A stretch of 64,000 nucleotides of DNA, from NCBI GenBank assembly GCA_026003355.1, contig BPHC01000006.1, forward strand, positions 124,001-188,000, written 5' to 3'. The notes below the pieces were generated by a model. That model had not been told where the DNA came from. It saw only the letters and a list, made by a program, of their open reading frames with translations, and did no database searches. Positions 1 to 8,440 of the stretch are shown here, one piece after another. This DNA is from Cyclobacteriaceae bacterium (GTDB lineage: Bacteria; Bacteroidota; Bacteroidia; Cytophagales; Cyclobacteriaceae). Position 1 is the first letter of the stretch, and each line of letters starts with the position of its first letter. Both the position numbers and the translations under genes were made by a program.

Positions 1-800
1 GCCTTTCAGACGATGACGTACTGGCCCGTTACGACCGCGTAATGAGCATCCTGGATGCAAAAATTAAAGTAGCCTCCAGTAAGGCCAATCAGGACCAGGC
101 CAACCGCTACCGCGAAATGAAAGATGATGTAGACAAAATTCTCTTTAGCATGGTAACGGTAAACTGCGACTTTGCACGCGAAAAACTGGGGCCTAAATTC
201 CGGCAGAACCCTTCCGACATCAGCACCGCCAAAAAAATATTTGCCTTCATGCTGCAGGATAAATGCACCGAAGATCCGTTGTGGCTGGAAGCTGCCGAGG
301 CCATACACAAAGTAGAAAAAGACTTTGGCCTGGCTAAAAACCTGGGCATACGGTATCTGGTTATGGAGAATTATTCCAAATCTGCCCAGCTGTTTAACGA
401 AGCATTGGAGCTGGCCCCCACCCCTGCCGATAAAGCCGACATTTTGATTTACCTGGGTTCGGTTGAAGCCAAAACCGGAAGCAAAGCCGCAGCGCGCGAA
501 CTGTTTCGTCAGGCGCTTGCTGCGGATAATTCCAAAAAAGAGGCATACGAGAAAATTGGCGACCTGTACTACCAAAGCTTTAATGAGTGCAAAAAAGAAC
601 AAAATATGGCCGATGACCGCCTGATATACCTGGCCGCATACGATATGTATGCCCGTGCAGGCGATGCCAAAAAGATGGCCATGGCCAAAGAACAGTTCCC
701 CTCCAAGGAGGAAATCTTTCTGGTAAACTACCAGGCCGGCCAAACTATACGTGTGGGTTGCTGGATTAACGAAACCACCACCATACGCACCCGCGATTAA
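1..800 (+). CDS. TPR-repeat protein, 3' part only
   Basis: The frame is already open at the left edge (first full codon at position 3), so the start lies outside the window and the ATG at 42 is internal. The visible part is about 265 residues. It contains at least two helix-pair units typical of tetratricopeptide repeats: a stretch around YSKSAQLFNEALELAP followed by AAARELFRQALAADNS and EAYEKIGDLYYQS. TPR proteins are binding scaffolds; no enzymatic motif is seen. The C-terminus (GQTIRVGCWINETT) lies after the repeats. A strong intrinsic terminator follows 21 bases after the stop, so this ends a transcription unit. The partner and cell location cannot be told from this fragment. Confidence 0.75.
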   Translation, partial: LSDDDVLARYDRVMSILDAKIKVASSKANQDQANRYREMKDDVDKILFSMVTVNCDFAREKLGPKFRQNPSDISTAKKIFAFMLQDKCTEDPLWLEAAEAIHKVEKDFGLAKNLGIRYLVMENYSKSAQLFNEALELAPTPADKADILIYLGSVEAKTGSKAAARELFRQALAADNSKKEAYEKIGDLYYQSFNECKKEQNMADDRLIYLAAYDMYARAGDAKKMAMAKEQFPSKEEIFLVNYQAGQTIRVGCWINETTTIRTRD

Positions 801-821
801 TACCATGAAAAAAATATACAG

Positions 822-855
822 AAGGCCATAGATTTGCTATGGCCTTTTGTTTTTA
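822..855 (+). terminator. Intrinsic terminator of the TPR gene
   Basis: A perfect 10-bp stem (aaggccatag / ctatggcctt) with a 5-base loop is followed by a T-rich run. It ends only a few bases before the lptC ATG at 859, so lptC must be initiated from inside or just after this hairpin or be read through it. Confidence 0.8.
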
Positions 856-858
856 TCC

Positions 859-1386
859 ATGCGCCCGCACCATTATCTGTTTTTGCTGCTACCCCTGGCC
901 TGTACTCAGCCTGAGTCGGGCCCTCCCCTGATTTACGAAGGACCCGTACGCGCAGCCGATTCGGTAGAGTTGCTTTACACAGAAAATCTTATCCTTAAGG
1001 TTAAGCTGCTGGCCCCGAAGGTGCTGGAATTTCAAAATGGCGACCGCGAATTTCCGGAAGGCATTTACCTTGAGTTTTACAACGAAAGCGGGCAGCTTAC
1101 CTCCACCCTGCGGGCAAATCATGCCCGGTATTTCAAAAAGGAAGATCAGTGGCGCGCACGGGGCAAAGTAGAACTTATCAATCTTGAAAAAAGCGAACAA
1201 CTCAACACCGAAGAGCTTTTCTGGAAACCTGCCGCAGAAGAAATCTTTACCGAAAGTTTTGTGAGCATCAAAATGCAAAACGAAGTACTGTATGGCGAAG
1301 GACTGCGCGCCCGGCAGGATATGTCGGACTACACCATACTGCGCCCGCAGGGCGAATTTGTGCTCGCAGAAGAGTCGGCAAAATAA
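859..1386 (+). CDS. lptC: LptC-like LPS export protein, lipoprotein
   Basis: A 175-residue protein. It begins with a short hydrophobic signal ending in a lipobox (LPLAC, Cys about residue 16), so it is probably a lipoprotein. The rest is a beta-rich jellyroll-type domain with the LptC pattern: a start like RAADSVELLYTE, then YNESGQLTSTLRANHARYF, then a modified-variable strand and a C-terminal GEGLRARQDMSDYTI. LptC links the LptB2FG transporter to the periplasmic LPS bridge. I chose the ATG at 859; an upstream TTG at 847 in the same frame lies inside the terminator stem and gives no better signal peptide. The next small gene and the CNNM gene follow closely, an order I recall from other Cytophagales. 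Confidence 0.8.
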   Translation: MRPHHYLFLLLPLACTQPESGPPLIYEGPVRAADSVELLYTENLILKVKLLAPKVLEFQNGDREFPEGIYLEFYNESGQLTSTLRANHARYFKKEDQWRARGKVELINLEKSEQLNTEELFWKPAAEEIFTESFVSIKMQNEVLYGEGLRARQDMSDYTILRPQGEFVLAEESAK

Positions 1387-1387
1387 T

Positions 1388-1395
1388 TAACTTTG
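1388..1395 (+). promoter_or_regulatory. Candidate -7 box (TAACTTTG)
   Basis: Exact match to the Bacteroidota -7 consensus TAnnTTTG. It sits only 6 bases before the ATG at 1402, so a transcript from it would be almost leaderless. No good -33 TTTG lies at the usual 17-23-base spacing, so support is moderate. Confidence 0.35.
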
Positions 1396-1401
1396 AACCT
1401 G

Positions 1402-1557
1402 ATGAAACTTACCGACGCAGTGCTTCTGTCGCTGGCTGCAGCATTTCTTATTATTGGCATCCATCAACTCATTGTACGGGGTATTGGCTATGCATACGGT
1501 TTGTTTATGCTTTCTTCGGCGTTGTTTCTGTGGTACAGTTACCGAAAGCGAAAATGA
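1402..1557 (+). CDS. Small two-helix membrane protein, 51 aa
   Basis: A short open frame, MKLTDAVLLSLAAAF... to ...WYSYRKRK, with two hydrophobic segments (about residues 5-24 and 30-46) and a basic C-terminus, which predicts a hairpin membrane protein with the tail inside. Its stop (TGA at 1555-1557) overlaps the ATGATG start of the next gene, so the two are probably translationally coupled. It lies between lptC and the CNNM gene. No function is recognised. The overlap, the clean membrane topology and the lack of any other gene here support it being real. Confidence 0.6.
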   Translation: MKLTDAVLLSLAAAFLIIGIHQLIVRGIGYAYGLFMLSSALFLWYSYRKRK

Positions 1558-2828
1558 TGGACTATTCCCTCATACCTTATATTTTAATATCATTAGCCTT
1601 TTCATTCTTCTTCTCAGGAATTGAAATTGCCTATCTGGCTTCGAACAAACTACAGCTGGAAGTTGCCAGTCGTCAAAAAACCTTAACCGGAATTTCACTG
1701 GGACACTTTATCCGAAAACCATATTTGTTTATTGGCACCACCCTTATAGGCAATACCATTGCACTGGTTATTTACGGCATGTTTATGGCACAACTTATTG
1801 AGCCGGCCCTGCACCAGCTCCTTCCGCCACCCTTACGCAACGAAGCTGTAATTCTCATTACACAAACCGTTCTCTCCACACTGGTAGTATTAATTAGTGC
1901 CGAATTTCTTCCCAAAAGTCTTTTTCTTATCAATCCCAACTTAATGGTCACCTCGCTGGCCGTTCCGTTTGCAGCCGTATACTATATATTGTTTCCGCTT
2001 GTGTTTGCGGTTGTGAGCTTTTCCCGTTTTATTATGCGGTACTTTTTACGTGCCGGTTTCTCTGAAGACCGCCCCGCATACGGCCTTACCGACCTGGGTC
2101 AATATCTTAAAAACATGCAGGGCATAAGGCATGAAGACGAAAACATTGAGCTGGATAAAAAAATTTTCACCAAAGCACTCGCCTTTAAAACCGTGCAGGT
2201 GCGCAACTGCATGATTCCCCGCACAGAGATTGCTGCTGTTGAACTGGCCGATGGTCTTCCGGCACTGCATAAGGCTTTTGTAGAAACCGGGCACTCAAAA
2301 ATTGTTGTGTACAAAGACAGCATTGACGACATCATAGGCTACTGCCACTCAGCAGCTCTCTTTAAACATCCTCAAAAAATTGAAGACATCCTTACCCCCA
2401 TCATTACCGTACCCGAAACCACCCTGGCCAACGACCTGATGATTAATTTGATAAACCAGCGAAAAAGCCTGGCCGTTGTGGTCGATGAATTCGGAGGCAC
2501 GGCAGGCCTGGTGAGCATGGAAGATATTATTGAAGAAATTTTTGGTGAAATAGAAGATGAACACGACCGCGACGACCTGGTTGAACAACAGCTTGGCAGC
2601 AACACCTGGCTGCTCAGCGCCCGGCTGGAAATTGATTATCTGAACGAAACCTATGGCTGGCAACTGCCCCAGGGCGATTATGAAACCCTGGGAGGGCTCA
2701 TCCTTAGCTTAACCGAAGACCTGCCCCGGGCAGGCGAAACCATTAAAATACCCCCCTACCAGTTCACCGTACAGTCAACCCTCGACAACCGCATCGACAC
2801 CGTGCGACTGGAAATTGTCGAAGGCTAA
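1554..2828 (+). CDS. CNNM/CorC (hemolysin-family) membrane protein
   Basis: About 424 residues in three parts: an N-terminal DUF21/CNNM transmembrane domain (about 1-180, several hydrophobic helices, IGNTIALVIYG), a pair of CBS domains (about 195-330, including VRNCMIPRTEI and VVDEFGGTAGLVSMEDIIEE), and a C-terminal CorC_HlyC domain (about 345-420, GDYETLGGLILSL). The family is linked to magnesium or cobalt efflux; in gliding Bacteroidota the relative GldE has this architecture. Older 'hemolysin' names are misleading. The start is one of two adjacent ATGs at 1554 and 1557, overlapping the previous stop. The next gene, after a promoter, is a parvulin. Confidence 0.9.
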   Translation: MMDYSLIPYILISLAFSFFFSGIEIAYLASNKLQLEVASRQKTLTGISLGHFIRKPYLFIGTTLIGNTIALVIYGMFMAQLIEPALHQLLPPPLRNEAVILITQTVLSTLVVLISAEFLPKSLFLINPNLMVTSLAVPFAAVYYILFPLVFAVVSFSRFIMRYFLRAGFSEDRPAYGLTDLGQYLKNMQGIRHEDENIELDKKIFTKALAFKTVQVRNCMIPRTEIAAVELADGLPALHKAFVETGHSKIVVYKDSIDDIIGYCHSAALFKHPQKIEDILTPIITVPETTLANDLMINLINQRKSLAVVVDEFGGTAGLVSMEDIIEEIFGEIEDEHDRDDLVEQQLGSNTWLLSARLEIDYLNETYGWQLPQGDYETLGGLILSLTEDLPRAGETIKIPPYQFTVQSTLDNRIDTVRLEIVEG

Positions 2829-2883
2829 ACCATTTAATTGATAACCAGCCTGTTAACCAAAAAACTGAATCTGCATAAGCGGT

Positions 2884-2913
2884 TTTGCCATTGCAAAAAG
2901 TGAGTTAAATTTG
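2884..2913 (+). promoter_or_regulatory. Promoter of the parvulin gene
   Basis: TTTG at 2884-2887 and TAAATTTG at 2906-2913, separated by 18 bases, match the Bacteroidota sigma-factor consensus (TTTG, 17-23 bases, TAnnTTTG). The start codon is at 2935, leaving a leader of roughly 15 bases. Confidence 0.55.
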
Positions 2914-2934
2914 CGGTCTTTAAAAAATTAATCT

Positions 2935-5037
2935 ATGGCTTTTATTGGCAGGTTACGTGAAAAAATGGGTGCCTGGGTGGCTGTTTTTGTTTTTGTAGCC
3001 ATCGGGCTGTTTATACTGGGCGATTTGTTCAGCAGCAATTCCATGATCTTCAACCGGAACGAGGTAGGTGAAATTGCCGGCCATACCGTTTCGCTGGAAG
3101 AGTTCCAGCAGGCAGTAAAAGAACGCGAAGCCAGCTACATACTAAATTTTAACCGGCAACCCGGCGAGCGCGAAATGATAACCCTTCGGCAGCAGGCGTG
3201 GGATATGCTCATACTTAAATACGCTATACAACCGCAGTATGAAAAGGTAGGCCTAAAGGTTACCGATGATGAAGTGGTGGATATGATTACCGGAAAAAAT
3301 GTGGACGAAGCCATCCGCCAGTCGTTTATTAATCAGCAAACCGGTGAATTCGACCGGGCTGCGCTGGGTACCTATATTAACCAGATTAAAGCCATGCCCG
3401 CCGGCTCAGAGCCCCGCGTTCGCTGGGAAATTTTTGAGCGCGAACTCCGCCCTGCGCGCGAACGCATTAAATACGAAAACCTGCTTATTAAAAGTACTTA
3501 TGTAACTGCCGCACAGGCCGAGTTGGAATATCACATGCAAAACGATGTGGCCGAGGCAAAGTATCTGTACATTCCCTACTTTTCCATAAGCGACACCACC
3601 GTAACGGTAAACGATTCTGAACTGCGCAATTATTACAACAAAAACAAGGAAAAATACCGCACCGAACATACACGCGATATCAAATATGTCGTATTTCCGG
3701 TGGTACCCTCAGCCACCGACAGCCTGGAGATTCGGCAGGAAATAAACCGAATGGCCACCGAACTGAAAACAGCCGAAAACGACTCCGTATATGCCGTGCT
3801 CAACTCCGATAACAACAATGCCTATGCACGCTATACCAAAGCCAATCTGCCCGCATTCATCAAGCCGGCCGACCTCACTCAAGGCAACGTAATCGGACCT
3901 GTTATTGACGGATCTGCCTATAAAGTGGTTAAAGTGTCGAAAACCGGAAAGGACACCACCTTCCAGGCCAGGGCCAGCCACATTCTGATTCGCTGGGACG
4001 ACACCTCCGAAACAGCCAAAAAAGCTGCACGCGAAAAGGCACGCAAAATCCTTAACGAAATCAAGGCCGGTGCCGATTTTGCCGCCATGGCCCGGCAACA
4101 TGGCACCGACGGAACGGCCATGCAGGGCGGTGACCTGGGCTGGTTCGGCAAAGGCGCCATGGTAAAACCCTTCGAAAACGCTGTGTTCGCAGCCACCAAA
4201 CCCGGCCTGCTCAACGATGTGGTGGAAACCGAATTCGGATACCACATCATAAACGTTACCGAACCAAAAGACAACACCTATTACATACTGGCCATCATCG
4301 AAATTGAAATAATACCCGGTGATGCTACCATAAACGAAACCCTGCGAAAAGCCGAGCTCTTTGCTTCAGGCCTCTCGGGCGTTAAAGCATTTGAGGAACG
4401 GGCCGCAAAAGAAGGCCTGCAGGTTCAGGAAGCGAAAAACATAGGTGTGGCTGACAGGAGTATAGGTACACTGGGCGAAGCCCGAAACGTGGTGATTTGG
4501 CTGTTTCGCGATGCTGAAACCGGAAAAGTTTCTGATGCCTTCGATCTTACCGACAGGTATGTCGTTGCCATTATGACCGGAGAAATTGAAAAAGGCTACA
4601 AACCATTTGAACTGGTTAAAGAAGAAATCAGACCCGAAGTAGTAAAAGAAAAGAAGGGCAAAATTATTTCCGATAAGCTGCGCGCCCTTACCGGCACACT
4701 GGATGAATTAGCCAAAGCGTACGGAAAAGACGCCACGGTGTACACCTCCAGCAACATTAAACTCAACACCAACAGCCTGCCGTTTGTAGGATTTGAACCC
4801 GTGGCCATTGGCAAGGTATTTGCCCTCGAAAACGATAAGCGGTCAGCTCCTGTTAGCGGAGAAAACGGTGTAATTGTGTTTGAAATGACGGCCAAAACCA
4901 TTGCACCCGCCATTGGCGATTACAGCTACTACAAAAATCAGCTGGAACAAACCACCAGCCGCACCAACAGCTTTAATATTGCCGAAGCCATTAAGGAAGC
5001 CGCTGGTATAGAAGATAAGCGATACCGGTTTTACTAA
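2935..5037 (+). CDS. Membrane-anchored PPIase (PpiD/SurA type)
   Basis: A 700-residue protein with an N-terminal anchor (about residues 12-32, after a basic stretch GRLREKMGAW), then a SurA-type chaperone domain (TVSLEEFQQAVKERE, IDEAIRQSF-like helices), and one parvulin rotamase domain at about 340-445 (ASHILIRWDD, GADFAAMARQHG, GGDLGWFGKGAMVKPFE, FGYHIINVTEP). A long C-terminal part follows without a clear second rotamase. It should catalyse prolyl cis-trans isomerisation and hold unfolded outer-membrane proteins in the periplasm, like PpiD. It lies downstream of lptC and the CNNM gene and is 4 bases from the DUF493 gene. Confidence 0.88.
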   Translation: MAFIGRLREKMGAWVAVFVFVAIGLFILGDLFSSNSMIFNRNEVGEIAGHTVSLEEFQQAVKEREASYILNFNRQPGEREMITLRQQAWDMLILKYAIQPQYEKVGLKVTDDEVVDMITGKNVDEAIRQSFINQQTGEFDRAALGTYINQIKAMPAGSEPRVRWEIFERELRPARERIKYENLLIKSTYVTAAQAELEYHMQNDVAEAKYLYIPYFSISDTTVTVNDSELRNYYNKNKEKYRTEHTRDIKYVVFPVVPSATDSLEIRQEINRMATELKTAENDSVYAVLNSDNNNAYARYTKANLPAFIKPADLTQGNVIGPVIDGSAYKVVKVSKTGKDTTFQARASHILIRWDDTSETAKKAAREKARKILNEIKAGADFAAMARQHGTDGTAMQGGDLGWFGKGAMVKPFENAVFAATKPGLLNDVVETEFGYHIINVTEPKDNTYYILAIIEIEIIPGDATINETLRKAELFASGLSGVKAFEERAAKEGLQVQEAKNIGVADRSIGTLGEARNVVIWLFRDAETGKVSDAFDLTDRYVVAIMTGEIEKGYKPFELVKEEIRPEVVKEKKGKIISDKLRALTGTLDELAKAYGKDATVYTSSNIKLNTNSLPFVGFEPVAIGKVFALENDKRSAPVSGENGVIVFEMTAKTIAPAIGDYSYYKNQLEQTTSRTNSFNIAEAIKEAAGIEDKRYRFY

Positions 5038-5041
5038 TACC

Positions 5042-5305
5042 ATGAACAGCGATGCCTACGCATCATTCCGGGTAAAACTGAACAGGGAATACAACTGGCC
5101 GGCTGACTACCTGTTTAAGTTTATTGCCCCTGCCACACGGCAAAATGAACTTGCTGCCCTCTTTCCGGGCAAAAAACTGTTCATCCGCCAATCGGGTAAA
5201 GGAAAATACATAAGCATAACCGTTACCCTGCACATGGATTCGGCCGACAAAGTAATAGCCCTGTACCGCGAAGCCGCCCGTATTCCGGGCATAATAATGC
5301 TTTGA
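5042..5305 (+). CDS. DUF493 (YbeD-like) small protein
   Basis: An 87-residue soluble protein with the DUF493/UPF0250 pattern: N-terminal FRVKLNREYNWPADYLFKFI, then KKLFIRQSGKGKYISITVTL and a C-terminal helix VIALYREAARIPGI. The fold is an ACT-like alpha/beta sandwich. In E. coli the homologue YbeD sits next to lipB and may be regulatory, but no activity is established. It starts 4 bases after the parvulin stop and shares its operon. Confidence 0.8.
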   Translation: MNSDAYASFRVKLNREYNWPADYLFKFIAPATRQNELAALFPGKKLFIRQSGKGKYISITVTLHMDSADKVIALYREAARIPGIIML

Positions 5306-5344
5306 TTGCCGGTTTGTTGTACATTCGTACAAATACCTGTGCAT

Positions 5345-5584
5345 ATGTGGAAAGAAGAAAACAACCGCTTAACCAAAACCTTTCGTTTTGCCGACTTTAA
5401 CCAGGCCTTTGGCTTCATGACCCGGGTAGCGCTGGCCGCGGAAAAGATGAATCATCATCCCACATGGACCAACACCTGGAATACCGTTCATATTGAACTA
5501 AGCACCCACGATGCCGGCAACGTAATTACCGATAAAGACCGGCAACTGGCACAGCTTATCGATACCCTGGCTGCAACCCCATGA
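5345..5584 (+). CDS. 4a-hydroxytetrahydrobiopterin dehydratase
   Basis: A 79-residue protein of the pterin-4a-carbinolamine dehydratase family. The signature is present: EKMNHHPTW followed by [20 protein letters not shown], where the His-His-Pro and Thr-His residues form the pterin site. It dehydrates the 4a-carbinolamine left by aromatic amino acid hydroxylases so the cofactor can be recycled; some bacterial members act in Mo-cofactor metabolism. No phenylalanine hydroxylase is in the window. I chose ATG 5345; the frame is open further upstream but the family starts here. Its stop overlaps the rsmI start by 4 bases (ATGA). Confidence 0.88.
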   Translation: MWKEENNRLTKTFRFADFNQAFGFMTRVALAAEKMNHHPTWTNTWNTVHIELSTHDAGNVITDKDRQLAQLIDTLAATP

Positions 5585-6261
5585 CATTCAGCGCACAGTT
5601 GTACGTAGTGCCCACGCCCATCGGCAATCTGGCCGACATTACCCTGCGGGCCATCGAAGTACTGAATGCCGTTGATGTGATACTGGCCGAAGACACCCGC
5701 ACCTCACGGCATTTGTTGCAGCACTATAAAATTCAAAAACCCCTGGAAAGCTTTCATGCCTTCAATGAACACAAAAGAGCTGCCTCCCTGATGGCGCGCC
5801 TGAAAGGCGGTGAACGCATGGCGCTGATAAGCGATGCAGGTACCCCGGGTATTTCCGACCCCGGATTTTCGATTATTCGTGCCGCGATCAGAGAAAATAT
5901 TGCCGTGGAATGCCTGCCGGGTGCCACGGCCTTTGTGCCTGCCCTTATAAAATCTGGATTGCCCTGCGACCGTTTTGTGTTTGAAGGCTTCCTGCCCCAC
6001 AAAAAAGGACGGCTTACCCGGTTAAAAAGCCTGGCCAATGAAACGCGTACCATGGTTTTTTATGAGTCGCCCCACCGGCTCCTTAAAACCCTCGAGCAAC
6101 TTGCCGGGTATTTTGGAGCGCACCGCCAGGCTTCTGTATCGCGCGAACTTACCAAGCACTTCGAAGAAACCCGCAACGGCACCCTTTCCGAATTGCTGGA
6201 AAGTTTTAAAAAAACCGGCATTAAAGGCGAAATTGTTATTGTGGTAAGCGGTAAAAGTTAA
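5581..6261 (+). CDS. rsmI: 16S rRNA (cytidine-1402 2'-O) methyltransferase
   Basis: A 226-residue tetrapyrrole-methylase-fold protein. It has the RsmI motifs [19 protein letters not shown] near the N-terminus, [28 protein letters not shown] (the SAM-binding Gly-rich loop) and [14 protein letters not shown]. RsmI 2'-O-methylates C1402 in the ribosomal P site. It is slightly short compared with E. coli RsmI (286), lacking a C-terminal extension, which is common in Bacteroidota. The start overlaps the previous stop. Confidence 0.92.
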   Translation: MTFSAQLYVVPTPIGNLADITLRAIEVLNAVDVILAEDTRTSRHLLQHYKIQKPLESFHAFNEHKRAASLMARLKGGERMALISDAGTPGISDPGFSIIRAAIRENIAVECLPGATAFVPALIKSGLPCDRFVFEGFLPHKKGRLTRLKSLANETRTMVFYESPHRLLKTLEQLAGYFGAHRQASVSRELTKHFEETRNGTLSELLESFKKTGIKGEIVIVVSGKS

Positions 6262-6316
6262 CTTTTCCGCTTAAAGCCGTGTTATACTTTCGCAGAATGA
6301 TTATTTCAATATTGAT

Positions 6317-7117
6317 ATGAACTGGCGTGCCCTTGAAAATCAGGTTATTGATATAGTGTTGCGAACCGGATCGTTTATACGTGAAGAAGCTGCACGCTTT
6401 AACCGCAGCGATATTGAGTTCAAACAGGGGTTCAACAACCTGGTTTCGTACGTTGATAAAGAGGCCGAGCTCCGGCTGGTAAACGACCTGGACAAACTTA
6501 TACCAGGTTGCGGCTTTCTGGCTGAAGAAGGCACGTACAGCAAGTCGGCCAGCGGACTTTTGTGGATTATTGACCCACTGGATGGTACCACCAACTTTAT
6601 GCACGGAGTACCTCCGTATGCCATAAGCATAGGCCTTGCCGAAGGCGATAACCTTAAATTAGGCGTAGTTTATGAAATTACCCGCGATGAATGCTTCCAT
6701 GCGTCCGAAGGCCAACCCGCCCGGTGCAACAAAAAGACGATCAGCGTGTCCGGAATAACCACCCTGAACGAAAGCCTCCTGGCCACCGGATTTCCTTACT
6801 ATCACACCGAGAAGCGCGATGCCTATCTGCATATTATTCGCGTATTCCTTGAAAAAACCCATGGCATCCGCAGGCTGGGCAGTGCTTCGGTTGACCTGGC
6901 CTATGTGGCATGCGGAAGATTTGAAGGTTTTTTTGAATACAATCTTAACCCGTGGGATGTGGCCGGTGGCGCCTTTATTGTTCAGCAGGCAGGCGGTAAA
7001 GTGAGTGATTTTAGCGGAGGCGACCAGTATTTGCACGGGGGCGAAATGATTGCCGCAGGCGCCATCCATGCCGAAATGACCGAGGTGGTTAAAAATATCT
7101 GGCATGCCGGAACATGA
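6317..7117 (+). CDS. Inositol monophosphatase family protein
   Basis: A 266-residue Mg-dependent, lithium-sensitive-type sugar phosphatase. The metal-binding motifs are clear: LAEEGTYS (about 70-77), IDPLDGTTNF (about 88-97) and NPWDVAGGAFIVQQAGG (about 212-228). The family hydrolyses inositol-1-phosphate or related substrates; the E. coli relative SuhB also acts in rRNA transcription. The exact substrate cannot be read from sequence. It starts 55 bases after rsmI, with a near-consensus box TACTTTCG upstream, so it may have its own promoter. Confidence 0.9.
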   Translation: MNWRALENQVIDIVLRTGSFIREEAARFNRSDIEFKQGFNNLVSYVDKEAELRLVNDLDKLIPGCGFLAEEGTYSKSASGLLWIIDPLDGTTNFMHGVPPYAISIGLAEGDNLKLGVVYEITRDECFHASEGQPARCNKKTISVSGITTLNESLLATGFPYYHTEKRDAYLHIIRVFLEKTHGIRRLGSASVDLAYVACGRFEGFFEYNLNPWDVAGGAFIVQQAGGKVSDFSGGDQYLHGGEMIAAGAIHAEMTEVVKNIWHAGT

Positions 7118-7146
7118 TGGATGAACTTTTACCAGGCCAGAACAAT

Positions 7147-7154
7147 TAACTTTG
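7147..7154 (+). promoter_or_regulatory. Candidate -7 box (TAACTTTG)
   Basis: Exact TAnnTTTG match ending 5 bases before the ATG at 7160, in the same context (attaactttg) as the box at 1388. No clear -33 element is seen. Confidence 0.35.
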
Positions 7155-7159
7155 TACCC

Positions 7160-7336
7160 ATGGTGCAAAACCTTATTATTCTGCTGCTTTTTGGTGCGGC
7201 TGTAGCTTATCTGGGCCGGCAGGTTTGGCGCAGTTTTCGTTCCGGAACCTGCGCATCAGGCTGCGGAAAATGCAGCGCAGTCGATTTTGCACAACTCGAG
7301 CGCAAAATCAAAGAAAAACAGTCGGCTTCGGCCTGA
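7160..7336 (+). CDS. FeoB-associated Cys-rich membrane protein
   Basis: A 58-residue protein with one N-terminal transmembrane helix (about residues 3-20) followed by a Cys-rich motif TCASGCGKCSAVDF and a charged tail. This matches the FeoB-associated Cys-rich family, small partners found next to ferrous iron transporters. No feoA or feoB is in the window, so the link to iron uptake rests on family resemblance. I chose ATG 7160 over an upstream ATG at 7121, which would add a non-hydrophobic leader. The stop abuts the stop of the radical SAM gene on the other strand. Confidence 0.7.
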   Translation: MVQNLIILLLFGAAVAYLGRQVWRSFRSGTCASGCGKCSAVDFAQLERKIKEKQSASA

Positions 7337-8353
7337 TCAGGCCCAAACCCGCGTGCCTTCCGTACAATTGGCACACATTTCTATACGGCTGCGCGCATGC
7401 AGCAGCCTGGCACGAAAATCTCTGTAGGCCCTGCCTTTCCATACCTCCTCAAACGTTTGTTCACGCAGGTCACCCAACACATGCTGTGCATCTTTATCGA
7501 AACAACAGGGCACCACTTTGCCGTCCCAGGTAACCACACAGCTGTGCCACATTTTCCAGCAGTGATTATGCAGGGCATTTTTCAGCGTGTACGTTCCATC
7601 GGCCAAAAGCCGGTAGCGGCTGTATTTTTCATTTTTCGGCATAAGCTCCGAGCCATGGCGGTAATTATAAATCTGGGCTGTCTTTAGTTTAACCTCGTTA
7701 ACACCTAGTTTGCGGGCAAGTGCATAAATTTCGGGTATCTGATGTTCGTTGGGCCCGACTACCAGAAACTGAAAGACAACATGGGGTGTGGTTGTCCTGA
7801 GTTTTGTTTTCCAGCGAACAATATTTGCCGTGCCCTCCAGCACCTTTTCCAGCTTTCCTCCCACCCGGTACGACTCATACGTATTTTGTGTGGTGCCGTC
7901 AATGGAAATAATAAGGCGGTCCAGGCCGGATTCAACCGTCTGGCGGGCGCGCTCATCATTAAGATAATGGGCATTGGTAGAGGTAGCCGTATACACCCCT
8001 TTAGCTCCGGCATACGCAACCATGGGTAAAAAATCAGGATGGAGAAAAGGCTCTCCCTGAAAATAAAAAGTAAGGTACAACAGCCTGTCGGCCACCTGGT
8101 CAATCACATCCCGGAAGAGTTCCGGACGAAGCATACCCGTAGGACGGGTGAAGGACCGGAGGCCACTGGGGCACTCCGGACAACGCAGATTGCACGATGT
8201 GGTGGGCTCAAAAGCAAGCGCTACAGGGAAACCGCTGATGTGCGGTGATTTAGTTGCCCGCGAAAGGTAGTAGCTGCCCAGCACCTGTGCCACATTGCGC
8301 ACCCGCGGTAAAGTAAGTTTTTTAAGGCCGTTGCCAATATCGCCTATCACCAT
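7337..8353 (-). CDS. Radical SAM/SPASM protein
   Basis: A 338-residue protein. Cys54, Cys58 and Cys61 in CNLRCPEC form the radical SAM 4Fe-4S site, followed by a TIM-barrel pattern with YFQGEPFLHPDF and the SAM-binding IISIDGTTQ. The C-terminal part has the Cys pattern of a SPASM auxiliary-cluster domain (HNCWKMWHSC, GKVVPCCFD, MCANC). SPASM proteins modify peptides or small molecules; the substrate here is unknown and no precursor peptide lies next to it. I chose the ATG at 8353 over a TTG at 8368. Its stop touches the stop of the upstream plus-strand gene with no gap. Confidence 0.85.
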   Translation of the reverse strand: MVIGDIGNGLKKLTLPRVRNVAQVLGSYYLSRATKSPHISGFPVALAFEPTTSCNLRCPECPSGLRSFTRPTGMLRPELFRDVIDQVADRLLYLTFYFQGEPFLHPDFLPMVAYAGAKGVYTATSTNAHYLNDERARQTVESGLDRLIISIDGTTQNTYESYRVGGKLEKVLEGTANIVRWKTKLRTTTPHVVFQFLVVGPNEHQIPEIYALARKLGVNEVKLKTAQIYNYRHGSELMPKNEKYSRYRLLADGTYTLKNALHNHCWKMWHSCVVTWDGKVVPCCFDKDAQHVLGDLREQTFEEVWKGRAYRDFRARLLHARSRIEMCANCTEGTRVWA

Positions 8354-8440
8354 AATGTTTACCTGCAAGGTAAAAAGGCTGTGCTAAAAATTTAAACGCT
8401 CCGGTTTACGGGCAATAATTATATTCGGGCGAAATTGGCT

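Noticed and set aside
6-806. Minus-strand frame across the TPR gene
   Set aside because: The plus strand encodes clear TPR helices; the minus frame has no recognisable features.
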